Positions 23,231 through 35,038 of a stretch of 64,000 nucleotides of DNA are shown piece by piece. The notes beneath the pieces were generated by a model. That model was not told the DNA's origin. It saw only the letters and a program-made list of their open reading frames with translations, and ran no database searches. Position numbers and translations under genes: made by a program. The stretch is from NCBI GenBank assembly GCA_023362775.1, contig JALMGJ010000004.1:81458798-81522797 (forward strand), read 5' to 3'. The DNA comes from Charina bottae (lineage: Eukaryota; Chordata; Lepidosauria; Squamata; Charinaidae). Positions within the stretch are counted from its first letter, which is position 1; every line of letters starts with the position of its first letter.

Positions 23231-23559
23231 ATCTATCCACAACAAAATTCTAGTCAAACAAAATAAAGACTCCTGTGAAGTTAGCTTGGATCATGGTGAC
23301 AATTATACATGACCGATTTTCTTGGCTAAAGTATAGCAGCGGTTGCTATTGACATTTTCAGCTATGCTTTTCACAACCGAGCTTGTAGCCCTGATATTTC
23401 TTGGTGATTTATCATGCAAGTACTAATCAGGTCCAAAACTTAGCTTGATGTTGTTGTTTTTGAGATCAGCCAAGATTAACTATGTGCTGCCACCTGGATG
23501 AGCAGTCAAATCCACTAAAAATCTCAATCAATTATATATTGATTTGTTCACTCTTCTGA

Positions 23560-23690
23560 TATGTGACTATTTTGATATAACGTATTCTCTTGCTTTATCT
23601 GTTTTAAGACTTTTACTATAAACAGCCCTAAATTGTGGGAGCTGGATAGTATATAAATCCCAACAAACAAACAAACAAACACTTAGTTTT
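23560..23690 (+). repeat. L2/CR1-type LINE tail
   Basis: 'aacagccctaaattgtggga' with 'gctggatagtatataaat' followed by five CAAA units resembles GCCCTGAGTC, then GGGCGGTATATAAAT, then a tandem tail. Only the end survives. Confidence 0.5.
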
Positions 23691-23907
23691 ACCTTTTCTA
23701 GAAAAACTATACCCATTTTAAAATAATGTTTACAACATAACTTAAATTAACGACAGAAAAATTCATCACCTATTCTAAAATGCATAACTCAGATATTTGA
23801 AACTTTGACTAGATTTATAGCAATTTAAAGAGAAAAGCATAGCTCACTGAGAATTTCCCCCTCATATTCTGAAGTATGTTGCTCCAGATCAGTTAGCATT
23901 CTGGATA

Positions 23908-24235
23908 TTTATTTATTTATCAAATTTATCACCACCCATCTCTACCGCAGTAGACTCTGGGCGGTTTACAATAAAATATTAAAATTAAAAAAAACTATAA
24001 ATCATTAAAATACAATATCATAATAAATAGAAATATAAAAAATCCAGAGGATGGTAAGATCTTAAAAGGAGGTTATTACTAAGCTAACCACCCCCAGGAG
24101 GAACTATCACTTCCTTTGTCCCAAGCCAGGCAGCAGAACCAGGTTTTTAAAGACTTCCGGAAAGCCAGAAGGGAGGGCGCCTGCCTCACCTCCGGGGGCA
24201 AGATATTCCACAGGGCGGAATCATATTACATAATA
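23908..24235 (-). mobile_element. L2 LINE 3' end, minus strand
   Basis: On the minus strand the copy starts 'tgtggaatatcttgcccccg', continues through 'gaggtgaggcaggcgccctc' and 'aaaaacctggttctgctgcc' (the nucleotide form of the L2 C-terminus), then a long AT-rich 3' untranslated region. It ends 'aaaccgcccagagtctactg' plus 'agagatgggtggtgataaat' and (AAAT)n. It is the best preserved of the L2 3' ends in the window. Confidence 0.75.
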
Positions 24236-26042
24236 TTACATAAGATCTAAAAACTGAGAGTAATTGTTCGCTAAAAAATCACAATCTGCATAGATCCCAA
24301 AGTCATAATCTAAGGGTCGTTTTCAAGTGTCTCTACTAAAATTAGTAGATGAGGTAGATGACTTACAAGAGAGAGACACTTGTGGTTTCAGTATCTTTTA
24401 CCAACACACTCTTCTGACTAGAGGAATTTCCAGAACAATTTTAAAAAAAAAAGGTTAGTATGTTTATAAATTCCAGTTTTGAAGCTGGATTTACTTTCTC
24501 TCCCATTTTTATACTTTGCAGTTGGCTTTATTTTGGGATGTTTTATTGTGAGTCTTTTGTGTGATTTTGCATTTTACAAAATGCAGAGAACATCTTTTAC
24601 TGGATATAATAACATTGCCTCAAGCATGTCTACCCCAAATAAGTAACTGCTACTGAATTCAGGGAGGTTTACTCCTAGATAACTGCAGTCTCATGAACTA
24701 CACTAAATAAACATAACTGTTTTCTGAAGAAAAGAACAGAGTTCTGTGAGAGGAAGGAAGGGGAGGGCAGGGGAGAAGAGAAGTACAGATAAAAAAAATG
24801 TCTCCTGCTCCACAGACCCACATAGGCTTTTGTTTCTGTAGTGATATTTTTAATAAAATTGCAAGGCTGAAGTACATTTATAAACCATTAGCTATATTCA
24901 GAGTCCTCTTTTAAAATATGAAACCATTTTCCAAAAGTATTTAAATCTGTAGTAAGCATTCACATGCTTCTTTATATATTCAGCAAGACCAGGGAAAGAT
25001 GCTGCCTTATCACATTTCAATAACAATCTGATATATACTTAATTACCATTTCAGTGATTTCAAAGACACACAGTGAAGCATGACAAGGGACACAACCAGA
25101 AATTAAAATGTGCCCTAGAGCCATTGATGGACAGTATAGTATTTTATTTAACTGACAAGTTGCACAGAACAGAATATCCCTGGCGACTACAAAGTAGGAT
25201 TTAAGTGAAATTTACCAGTCACAATCAATGTTGTTTCATACCCTCTGTGAATCTAAGAAAGCCTTTGCAAGGTCACATTTTTTCTGAAGAAGGAAACAAA
25301 ACTCTTAGGTTACTGAACAAGGCTCTGTTCATTTACAAATCAAACATTGTTACATGGGTACAGGAGGAAGCACATAGAACACAGCTCTTAACTTCCCAAA
25401 TCACCTTATGGTCACTGACAGCAATTTAAAGAAAGTACAAGGAATGCTTATGCAAGAATTATTGTAGAAAAAGCCTATTTTCCATAAGTCCACTGTGGAT
25501 AGATGTCCTTGGTTTCCTTTTTTTTCCCCTTGCTTATTTCAAATCTCCATTTCAAGTGTAACAATATAATTGGTATAGGACAACTTCAGGTATTTATTTA
25601 TGAAATTTATAGGCTGCCCCAATTTGTTACAATTCTGGATTACTTAAAAAAAAAGACAAAACACACACTGCTGTAGAATATTTACTGTAGGTATTACAAT
25701 ACTGTACATTCACTTGTATCATAGAGCCAATCTTATTGTATGCAATTCAGCTGAAATATCTGCAGTTGCTCTGAATGAATAATAGTAATCAGTAAAGCCA
25801 TTAATATCCTATTTCCTGACTGAGGCAAAATTTGTATTATTTTGAAAGCAAGTGGAGGATTGTGCAGCATGGAATGTATATATTTAAGTATTATATTTTA
25901 GCAAAAATATATATTATTGAGATAGAATAGCAAAGGCATATAGCTCTTCCAGTTTTTAAGAGTTCATACTTTACAATGAAGAGAATATCATAAAGATCAG
26001 AACTCCATATTCTTTTTTCAAAAAGGTGTAAATATGTCAGTA
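24236..26042. other. Gene-free stretch
   Basis: Contains one short L2-type tail on the minus strand at about 25588-25650 ('ggtatttatttatgaaattt' plus 'ataggctgcccc'). A frame of 74 codons at 25205-25429 is unrecognised. Otherwise nothing seen. Confidence 0.5.
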
Positions 26043-26310
26043 CAGGTAGTCCTCGTTTAACGACCACTTGTTCAGCAACCGTTCGAAGTTACAGCACTGA
26101 ACGAGTTCCGGCCACCCCAGCACCCCTGTGTAACATGATCGCAATCTAGGCAACCAGCTCACACTTATGACAGTTGCAGCCTCCCGTGGTCATGTGATCA
26201 CCATTTGTGACCTTCCCTGCCGGCTTCCCACAAGCAAAGTCAACAGGGAAGCCAGCAGAGAACGTCACAAATCACTCCTGTAAGTAACTTGCAGACTACC
26301 CCACCTGAAA
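26043..26310 (+). mobile_element. Tigger-like (mariner superfamily) MITE, incomplete or diverged
   Basis: Begins TA|CAGGTAGTCCTCGTTTAACG, then 'accacttgttcagcaaccg' and 'ggtcatgtgatcaccatttg'. This is a squamate non-autonomous DNA transposon I recognise by its CAGGTAGTCCTC end and its CATGTGATCACC centre. The right end is unclear. 'actaccccacctg' at about 26295-26307 could be a decayed inverted end. It is related to the complete copy at 52081-52512. Confidence 0.6.
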
Positions 26311-27419
26311 GCTATGTATACATAAGGAAAGGGCAGCAGAAATTTTAAATTTTCTCTTTCTAGGGTGGTACAAAAATTTACTGGATGAACTAAATATGTA
26401 GCTACTTAATTAATTAAAAATGAATTTAAAATTAGAAGACAATGATCACCAAATATTTAATAACAGCTAACTATATACTTTCAGTCAAATGAAATCGTGT
26501 TCCAATATTCTAAAACAATACTTCAAGGTAAAGGCAAATATTATCTATTCATTTACACTTTAAAGTGAAACAGATAAATAAAAAATTTCTAAGAGAAGAA
26601 AAATCAGAACAAATGGTCCAATTATTCTCATTAACTCAACCATATCCTTCAGTCCATTTTTTAAATATTTGCACTAGAGACAGAGAGGTGTGCCAAACCA
26701 TGACACAATGTCCATGCATGCATAACTAGTGAGATATTTCATCAAGCTGTTGCAATTGGCTGCTCAACAAAGGAGAAAGATAAATCTATATCAGCTCTGA
26801 AATATAGATTCCATACATTGAGACATAGATATAGATTTTATACATTGAGGATCACAGGAAAAAACAGGCATTGATTGATATTGGAAAGTCAATTAATGTA
26901 ATGCCTTTTTAAAAAATGAAAATAGAGTTGGAAATAATAGCATTTCTATTCTCATGATCTCTCAACTCTACAGACAGAACAACTGGAATGAATAAATGAT
27001 CTGCCATTTGCTACTGAAGAACTGAAGAAGGAGTAAATGCCACATTTTCTTGAGTGAGTTGCATGGAGGTATAAAAAATGCTTATCAAAGTGCATGACAC
27101 AAAATTGGATGGGTTTCATAATACCTCATAATAAGACAGTAATAAATTCAAAATTACTTTGATTAAAAAAACTGAAAACATATTAATGGAAGTTATATAC
27201 TTAAGAAAAATAATAAAGGTGGGATAAAAATAAATAAATAGAAATCAAATGCAGAGTTATAGAATGGGAAAATACCTGGCTTGGCTTTTGGGAAATATCA
27301 GTGTGATTTGGTTGTAAATGCAAATAAAATGTTAGGATTCATCAACAAAACTTTAGTTACTAAATCAAAGGAAATCATGCCACTTTGTTCTGTATCATCA
27401 GACTGCAACATAAGCATTT
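26311..27419. other. Gene-free AT-rich stretch
   Basis: A short near-duplication (tagattccatacattgagac / tagattttatacattgagga) lies at about 26806-26853. Nothing else recognised. Confidence 0.5.
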
Positions 27420-27950
27420 ATTTGGGCACCACACTTTAAAAAGGATTCAGAAAAACTGGAAGAGGTTCAAAGAACAGCCAAGATGATAAGGATACTATAA
27501 ACTAAGTTCCATGAAGACAGATTGAAAGAACTGTAAATGTTTAACTTTGAGAAGACTTAATAGAGCTCTACAGGTTCATGAAAGGATCCTACATAGAAGA
27601 AAGTCAAAGTCTATTCTCTATCATTACAAGCACAGTCATAGATTGATTATTTATTTATTTGGAGTGCTTGAAACCCATCCCATCACAAAGCATTCTAAAT
27701 GGAATCCATCAAAGGGGGGAAAAAAGGAATGTTGATTCCAATTGACTGTTAGAAAAAAATAATTCTAACAGTATGAGCAGTTTGACAGTGAAACCAATTA
27801 TACAAAGAGGTGATGCCCCCCTTTGCTGGATGTGTGCAAGTAGACACTGCTTAGCCATCTGTCAGGGGATGCTTTAATTTGGATTCTTGCCCAGAATAGA
27901 CTTAATGGCTTAAATGGTTCCTTAAAATTCTGTGATTGTAATGAGTTATT
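27420..27950 (+). mobile_element. CR1 LINE 3' end (decayed)
   Basis: The plus strand translates in pieces to EKLEEVQRTAKMI ... FHEDRLKEL ... FNFEKT, the tail of CR1 reverse transcriptase (VQRRATRMI, YEERLKELGL). It then gives non-coding CR1 phrases: 'cagtgaaaccaattatacaa', 'agaggtgatgcccccctttg', 'gccatctgtcaggggatgct', 'ggttccttaaaattctgtga'. Internal stops and deletions make it an old copy. Confidence 0.65.
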
Positions 27951-28370
27951 CCAAGACCTGAAGACACCTGCTTCATTTTCATCTGAGATTTCTGTGAAGC
28001 AGAAAACAAAAACAGCTTTGCATCTTGGGCTGGCGCTAGAAAAAAGGTTTTTATTTCCTACTATTTTAAGTAAAGTCTGGACATTTTTTTTCAATTTCCC
28101 ATAAAGTTTCCAAGCAATTTTAAAATATGATAATAAAATGTTGCTATTGATAAAAGATGAATGAGAAAATGGATGCAGTCACACAGAACTATGTTCAGTT
28201 TCTGGGCTTTGATAATAATGATTTTATCTCAGTCATTTTTGATTTTCCTCCTGAGTCTTGGTAAAAGTTGAGAATATACAATATACATCACTGATCTTGA
28301 ACAAGAAAAACTCTGATACTCCTTCCTGCCTCCAAGGTGGAAGAGTAAGGTTTCAATCGAAGAGAATATT
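27951..28370. other. Gene-free stretch
   Basis: No recognised feature; lies between the CR1 and Penelope-like remnants. Confidence 0.4.
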
Positions 28371-28850
28371 TATAGCTCAGGATTGAACTGTGGAGTCCTT
28401 GGTGCTCTCTGAGCCTTGTTGTTTTCTTGCAGACGTTTCATTGCCAGGCTAGGCAACATCTTCAGTGCGAAAAGGGAGTGGGACTTGCTCTCTGTTTATA
28501 TACCCTGGCTTGTCCTGCCTGTGTTGGAGGGGGTGTTGTACTCTCCTTGGTAGTTCCTTGATTGGGTTGTTGTTTGCTGCTTGGTTGATTGACTGATTTA
28601 ATAGTTCCTTGATTAGGGTCTATTGTGTTGTTTTATTGCTCCTCTGGTGCTAATCGTAGTGTTAATCTTTGCCTATCTGGTTGTTGACTGCTGGCAAGGA
28701 GGTCTTCTGGTCTTCTGGCTTTTCTATTGTCTCTTATGAATGGTATGTAAATGTTGTTTACCTCTACGTGTCTGTTAATGGCTGCTTTGTCTGACTGCCA
28801 AGCTTCCAGGAATTCACTAGCATTTTTGGATTTGGCGTAAGGTTTAACAT
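28371..28850 (-). mobile_element. Penelope-like element, 3' region
   Basis: On the minus strand this translates to AKSKNASEFLEAWQSDKAA, INRHVEVNNIYIPFI and a short polar tail ending in a stop, which resembles the C-terminal end of Penelope-like polyproteins (FLEAWHS, INRHVD). The 3' untranslated part ends 'gaaacgtctgcaagaaaac', 'ctcagagagcaccaaggact' and 'acagttcaatcctgagct'. The same terminal phrases occur on the plus strand at 40925-41035, so at least two copies of one family are present. Reverse transcriptase and the GIY-YIG core are missing here. Confidence 0.6.
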
Positions 28851-29251
28851 GAAATAAACCCTATCCAAAATTAGCACATATAGAAATTTATAGAAATATT
28901 CAACATATTCAACTCTAGAAGTCTTTTTTTTTTTAAAAAAAAAGAGGGAACACAAAGAGTCATACAGCAGCACATTTTGTATCTAAGGAAGGAGAGACTA
29001 ACCATGCTTCTAATGAAAACATCCATATATTAATATTGTTAAACATTCCATTATGGCCATGCTTCATCTAACCTGCAATATTATATTAACAAAGATATGA
29101 GAAAGCAATTTCCTTTTCTGACACAGTTTCAATTTATTAATCCTAATTCTCAATATCTTACCTGCTTATACATAGGCCATGATATTTTGTATCCTTATAA
29201 ATTGTCATCATTTAGCATCCATGGACATCATATGTATTACACATTTTATAT
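28851..29251. other. Gene-free stretch
   Basis: Only a poly-T/poly-A junction at 28924-28943 stands out. Confidence 0.4.
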
Positions 29252-29309
29252 TTTATTTTATTTATTTAATTTATATAGCCGCCCATCTCAGACCAGTGAC
29301 TCTGGGCGT
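29252..29309 (-). repeat. L2-type tail, minus strand
   Basis: 'ttattttatttatttaattt' with 'atatagccgcccatctcag' and 'tgactctgggcg' is the reverse complement of the L2 terminus: CGCCCAGAGTCA, then GAGATGGGCGGCTATATAAAT, then ATAA units. Confidence 0.75.
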
Positions 29310-30700
29310 AATGTTTCAAGTGAGGACATGTTACAAACAGGAGGAGAGTGGCAAATAATTTTAAAAATGGCAAATGGTGAAAAACCAGGATTGGATGGAT
29401 TTCCAATAGAATAGTATAAAACATTTATAGATCTTTTGGTACCAAATCTCTGTTTATTGAATGATGAGATACTTGATAAGGGTATCAGAGGCATTTAATC
29501 AGGCTTATATTGCAAATATACCCAAACCAGGTAAAGATCATACTCAATGTGCTAATTATCGTCCAATTTCTCTGATTAATATTGATAAAAAGATCTTAAC
29601 TGCAGTGCTAACAAATAGATTACAGCAAGTGATATTAAGAATGATCAAGCAGGTTTGTAAAAAACTATGCAAGCAGCAGACAACAATAGGTTAGTTGTAC
29701 ACTTAATAGACTTGAATAAAAAATAAAGACCAATTTCTAATTTTGTCTTTAGATGTGGAAAAAGCTTTTGACAAAATATATAGACAGCACATGTTTGCTG
29801 TATTAAACAAGTTTGGATTTCCTTTGAAATTTATAAAATAGATTAAAATTTTATATGAGTTGCCCTCTAAAGTAAAGGTTAATGGTATTCTTTCTGCTAC
29901 TTTCCCATTATTTAGAAGAACTAGACAAGGATTTCCACTTTCACCCTTGCTTTTCAATATTTGCGTGGAACCCTTGACTTGTGCTATTAGACAACATAGG
30001 GAGATTTATGGAGTAGTACATAATTCAGTTGAACACAAATTGGTTTTATTTGCAGATGATATTCTTTTGTTTATTACTAAAGCTCAACTATTATTACAGT
30101 GTTGATACAAATGATAGATGTCTTTGGTAAAATAGCTGGATATTTTATTAATTAGTCCAAATCAGAATTGATGCCAGTAGGTAAAAATTTAGTTATCCAT
30201 CCATTTAAGGAATATCAATTCCGTATTTGTACCGAATCCATTAAATATTTTGGTATGTGCATATCAAAAGATATAACTCAATTAGTAGCATCTAATATAA
30301 ATAAAATATGTAAAGAGGTTTCTTTAGATATGGATAGATGGGAGTCATTAAACCTCACCCTTTGGGGAAAGTGAATGCTCTCAAAATGAATATTATTCCC
30401 AGATTAATTTATATTCTCAGAGGAATTTCTATTCAAATATCTGGAAAATATTTTCAGAAAATAAATTCTTTGTTTACAAAATTTCAATTCCCAGAATATC
30501 ATTAAAGAAAATGCAATTACCGATTAATGAGGGAGGATTCAGTTTTCTGAATCTGGAGCTACATCATCAAGCTTACCTATTGTCAAGTATAAAATACTAG
30601 AAGCCAACAATTGGTGTTAATTTTCCAATTTGGGCAACATTGAAATATACATACTGTATAAAGCATGTTTGGTTGGATGGACAGTGGTTGCAACCATGTG
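29310..30700 (+). pseudogene. L1 LINE ORF2 remnant (reverse transcriptase)
   Basis: Decayed L1-type reverse transcriptase is read in shifting frames: EKPGLDGFPIE, then IPKPGKDHTQCANYRPISLI, VEKAFDKIYRQHMFAVLNKF, RTRQGFPLSPLLFNICVEPL and LVLFADDILLF (the FADD active site). These are followed by IKYFGMCISKDI and MDRWESLNLTLWGK. Multiple stops and frameshifts are visible, so it is an old dead copy. It lacks the 5' part (endonuclease, ORF1). Its downstream end is unclear, fading at about 30,650 before the re-inserted fragment at 30749-30946. Confidence 0.85.
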
Positions 30701-30730
30701 ATTGAAGCCCCAGCACTTTCTATGTGCATG

Positions 30731-30964
30731 GCAATGTCAACACACATGGAAAATAGCAGGATATTTTATTAATTGGTCCAAATCATAATTGATGCCAGTA
30801 GGTAAAAATTTAGTTACCCATCCATTTAATTCCATATTTGTACCGAATCCATTAAATATTTAGGTATGTGCATACCAAAAGATATCTCAATTAGTAGCAT
30901 CTAATATAAATAAAATATGTAAAGAGCTTTCTTTAGATATGTCATAGCAATGTCAACACACATG
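30731..30964 (+). mobile_element. Second copy of an internal L1 fragment between 18-bp direct repeats
   Basis: GCAATGTCAACACACATG occurs at 30731-30748 and again at 30947-30964. Between them (about 198 bases) lies a second copy of the L1 segment found at about 30138-30336. It shares 'ggatattttattaatt', 'ttgatgccagtaggtaaaaa', 'taccgaatccattaaatatt' and 'aatataaataaaatatgtaa', with several small deletions. The inserted piece is internal to ORF2, with neither an L1 3' end nor a poly-A tail. The direct repeats look like a target-site duplication. Confidence 0.8.
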
Positions 30965-32544
30965 CAAAAAGAGTAAGACTTTGATCACACAGTTACAACT
31001 GTGATCTTTACATTTTCACCATTCCCCAGATGCTGCTGTTACATCTATGATGATTTGATTAAATAATCTACATGGTTTGAGAGTCTGATCAGTGGAATTC
31101 ATTCCAAAAATACAGAAATAATAAACACTTAACAAGAATGGCTTATATTTTTCTTCCCCACTGATTGAACCAATTTATTTATGAAGTTGCTTCAAACTCC
31201 TGTTTATATATAATAATTACTGCCCTAAAGAAAGGTCTGTGTTGTATCTTGTTATGCTATATGAGGATTTATCTGTTCAAGTATAGACATATTTCTTTTT
31301 TTGCTAATTTTACATTTCACATACTGTTACTTATTCTTATACCTAAAACAATATTGAGTTTTGTTGATATATTTACTCTATAAAGTCATTAAGTTTATAT
31401 ATACCTTCATATAATATTTTATTCAATTTTGCATTTTCCTGTTTATTTTATCAGTTGGTTTAAATCTGTAACAGTGTTACACTTAAAGGTGTTTTGTGTT
31501 GCAACATCAGAAGCAGAAAATTATTTTTCTCATTTAAATCATGTTTACTATAAATTTTGACGAAAATGGTATTATATTATGGAATATAAATATTATTTTC
31601 AGCTTTATTAAGCTTCACATCGCTCTATATTATAACTAAGGCAATGACATTAATTTATTCTAGTTACCTGAGTTTTCTCTAAAGCAATTCTGTTTCTCCT
31701 TTCAGGTAATTCTGTAAAAAAATAATGAGTAGTCGGGGAAAATGGCCTCCACTCTTTGCAATGCTTCCTCACTAATGCCATGTGATCTGATGTGGAACTA
31801 TTTTACCCTGATGAATACAAGTACAATTTGAGAAATCAATTTAGAGAAATTTTCCCTTGTACAAAGTATATATTAGTTATACTGAATTTAACATATAGGT
31901 ATTACTATCAACTGTTTCATTAACATAATCATTTCCATATGAATATAAATGAATGCTTCAGTCCATTTGTGTTAACATTTGCAGAAAACATTATGACAGA
32001 GTGCAGGACTCCAGAGAGTCTCTTATCTTATGAATGCCTTTTAGGTGACTAATCAAGAGATGGTCACACACACAAAAAGGAACACTAATCAGTCCATCTT
32101 ATAAGGAATACAAAGAAATAGTGTCATCTTAAAAAGTGTAAAAAGCAAAAAAAAAGTTATTAAGGACAAAACAGCCAGCACTGTACTCTGAAGTGACAAA
32201 TATGCAAGGAAAAAAATTGAGTGCACTTTATTTAAAAAGCAACAAAACAAAAGACAAAAGTGGGTTAATTTTAGATAATAAACCTAACACATTCTTTTAA
32301 AAATTAGTCATTTGAGGACAGAAGCAAAATGAGCTGACACTCATTTGAATAAAAATAAAAATAGTGCATCAAAGAATGAATAAAATATGCATTTCCTTTC
32401 CAGTGAAACTGGAAAGAAAAAAGGAGGCAGGAGAAGGAAAAGGTTAAAGACTAAACTAGGAAGAATAACTGGAAACAGCAATTTATCATTAAAAAAATAT
32501 CTACAGCATAGTCTTTCCCAACTTGACAACCTCCAGCTGTGTTT
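30965..32544. other. Gene-free AT-rich stretch
   Basis: Frames of about 70 codons (31165-31383 plus, 32341-32638 both strands) match nothing known. No element ends found. Confidence 0.5.
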
Positions 32545-32870
32545 AGACATTTATTATTCATTTGTTTATTTGTTTATTTCTCAATTATATGCTGCACAAT
32601 TCCAAAAGGGCTCTGAGTGGCTTAAAGTGCAAAAGTAAATAGAATTTACAATAACCAGACCACAGAAAACAGTGTCCATCAATCTCCTAAGCACTGACAT
32701 GCAGAAGGAAACAGTACTAATAGCTGCAATAGCCTATTTTTAAAGAGACCTGGCATGCTATCAATTGCCAAAGTCTTGGCAGTTTTCCTGAACAGCAACA
32801 GGGACTTCTTGGTCCCTGATGACAGCAATTTCTCCAGGATGGGATTGGAATGATGCCTTTCCTACTAACT
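32545..32870 (-). mobile_element. L2-type LINE 3' region, minus strand (decayed)
   Basis: The left end is an (ATAA)n/(CAAA)n tail with 'tcaattatatgctgcacaat' and 'gggctctgagtggcttaaag', the inverted L2 tail signature. About 200 bases further, 'ggcagttttcctgaacagca' and 'acagggacttcttggtccct' are phrases of the same family's 3' untranslated region as I remember it. Confidence 0.5.
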
Positions 32871-33374
32871 CTTACATAACACAAATTATGAACCAGTATG
32901 GCTTGCTTGCATTCTTACTACATCATAGAAAATCAGGTTGGAATGGCTGACAGAATATAAAAAAGCCATGCTGAATGTGACCAGTGTTATACCTAGTTTA
33001 GCATATTGACTTGCAAACCATTTAGATTTTGAAAATATGAAAAATGACATGTTCACCTGATTTACAGCTTCTGAGCTATGAAATCAATTTAGTTATCATG
33101 ACTAACAGAGAAGTTTATTCTTCAAGAGTGTATCTAAACTTATTGTAGATTAATCTAAATTAGTAGTCTGTCCTGTATATCTTTTGACAGTGAATTCCAT
33201 AAATCACATTTTGAAGAGTAAAAAACCAAAGAAGCCATCTTTTAAAGATTTGTGATTGAAATTTCTACATTAGTTTTCTTCTTAGTTTTACAAGTATAAA
33301 AAGACAAATCAAGACATGAACATAAGCAATATTTCTTTCTTTACTAAATTAATGAATATTCAGATAGTTATTCA

Positions 33375-34000
33375 TGCCCTAGTCACCTCATGGCTCAGAA
33401 CCTTCAACTGTTCCAGAATGAAGTGGCAAGGGCAGTGATGGGCGTGGTTTGGTATGCCCATTGAGACCTCTGCTTCACAAGCTGCATTGGTTACAAGTAT
33501 GCTTCTGGGTGCGATTCAAGGTGCTAGATATGACCTATAAAACTGTATATGGCATGTTCCTGGTTACATGAGGGACCACCTACATATCTCCTATAGTCAG
33601 TTCGATCTGACAGGATTGGAACATTCCAGGTCCCTTCAGTTAAACAATGCCACCTATTGGTACCCAGGAAGTGTACCTTCTCTTTTGCAGCACCTGCCCT
33701 CTAGAAAGAAATTCCTCCTCATGTCTGTGGGCCTCCAACCCAGATGGCATTCTGGAAAAACCTTAAAGATTGTTCTTTAAGGCTTTGAGTTAGGTTTTGA
33801 GTTAGGTGGTTGGGGCTCCTGCTGGATTGTTTGAGGGTGTGAGTTGATAGGCTGGATTGCCATTGGTTCTTGTTTTTATTTATTTCTCATTTCTTTTATA
33901 AGTATAGTATTGTATTTTTATTCTGCTTTGTTTTATTGTACAGTGTACAGAGTCAGTTTGGAGTCTGGTGGTGCCTAATTGAATAAATTAATTTAATATT
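33375..34000 (+). mobile_element. L2/CR1-clade LINE 3' end (decayed)
   Basis: Degenerate coding signal for the L2 reverse transcriptase C-terminus can be followed: 'cctagtcacctcatggctca' (LVTSW), 'ctgcattggttacaagta' (LHWLQV), 'ttcaaggtgctag' (FKVL) and 'ggttacatgagggaccacct' (GYMRDHL). Then come 'aagaaattcctcctcatgtc' and a T-rich untranslated region ending 'gtctggtggtgcctaattga' and 'ataaatta'. No frame is intact. Confidence 0.6.
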
Positions 34001-34074
34001 AAATTAATTTCTGAAGAGACTTATTCAGTAAGCTGTAAGAGCACCTCTCATTTAATTATTGAGAAAGCATATGG

Positions 34075-34205
34075 CTACATATGACTGAAGAAGCTTCTTG
34101 GATAAGGAGCGAAACGTTTCCACTGAGAAAACAGAAATCCAGTTGACATGATTCAAGCTACAGACAATTCCACCTGGATGACTGAGAACCTTCATCGACA
34201 TATGG
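34075..34205 (+). mobile_element. Penelope-like element 3' end (second family)
   Basis: Contains 'actgaagaagcttcttggat', 'aaggagcgaaacgtttccac', 'aatccagttgacatgattca' and 'cacctggatgactgagaacc'. This conserved phrase set is one I associate with the 3' ends of vertebrate Penelope/Poseidon elements. It differs from the family at 28371-28850. Assignment rests on memory of the phrase. Confidence 0.45.
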
Positions 34206-34274
34206 CTACATAATTACGGGCTTGGATTTATATGTTGAAAGATGCCAGAAACTGATTTGGGGAAACAAATCCTT

Positions 34275-34279
34275 GTGGG

Positions 34280-34310
<31 letters not shown>

Positions 34311-34470
34311 GATTAAAATGAAATGAAATGAAATGAAATGAAATGATAAAATAAAATAAAATAAAATAAAATAAAATAAAATAAAATAAAATAAAATAAA
34401 ATAAAATAAAATAAAATAAAATAAAATAAAATAAAATAAAATAAAATAAAATAAAATAATAAAATAAATA
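34275..34470 (+). repeat. Microsatellite block: (TG)n, (AAATG)n, (TAAAA)n
   Basis: Three adjoining simple repeats: about 14 TG units, then about 6 AAATG units, then more than 20 TAAAA units. The pentamer switch from AAATG to TAAAA suggests point mutation followed by expansion. Confidence 0.95.
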
Positions 34471-35038
34471 TTTCCCCCAGCTGTTAACTACAAAAATATG
34501 CTTCGGCCTTCAAGACAAGAACTCCATATGGGGAAGGGAGTAAGTGCAGAAAATAGGGTTAACTGTTACATCTAAATACCATAACCTTTATCCTTATTAT
34601 ACGCCCTATTTCAAAGTCTATTATTAGGCAAAAGTTAAAAGATACAGTAATGACATGTGTAGTTTATTGTTAATAACTGAAAAAAGAATTAATGACCATA
34701 GACAAATAGTAAAATAGTTAGAAGAAAAAAGAAATAAAGTAAAAGAAATAGAAGAAAAAATGACTTCAAGGTGAGTCATGGTGAACTGAAGATGTCTATG
34801 AGAAAGTAGAGCCGACAACCATGGCAAAGACTAATGACCTGGTGAGTAGACCAGTCCCTCAGAACCTCTTTGGATAAGGAGAGGTGGCAGATTTCCCACA
34901 TGTACTCCATACAGCTGTTCCTCGTTCGGAGACCACAGGACAGCAGTCTTCCATGGGTTTGAGTGCCGGGAGACAAAGGGGTCAGCCATCTCGCTTGCAA
35001 CCACAGTGGAGCCTTTTAAAGGACATTAAGTTTGCTAG

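Larger units (their letters stand above)
18176..23235 (+). mobile_element. Complete Ty1/copia LTR retrotransposon
   Basis: The element runs from 18181 to 23230 (5,050 bases) between direct repeats ATCTA at 18176-18180 and 23231-23235, the 5-bp duplication usual for this superfamily. It has two 475-bp LTRs, a gag-pol region in the copia order (gag, protease, integrase, reverse transcriptase, RNase H) and a polypurine tract before the 3' LTR. Integrase preceding reverse transcriptase is what separates copia from gypsy elements and retroviruses. The LTRs differ at one base by my reading (T at 18424, A at 22999), so the insertion is very recent. The coding region is broken once within integrase. 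Copia elements are sparse in vertebrates compared with other retroelements, which makes a nearly intact young copy notable. Confidence 0.95.
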
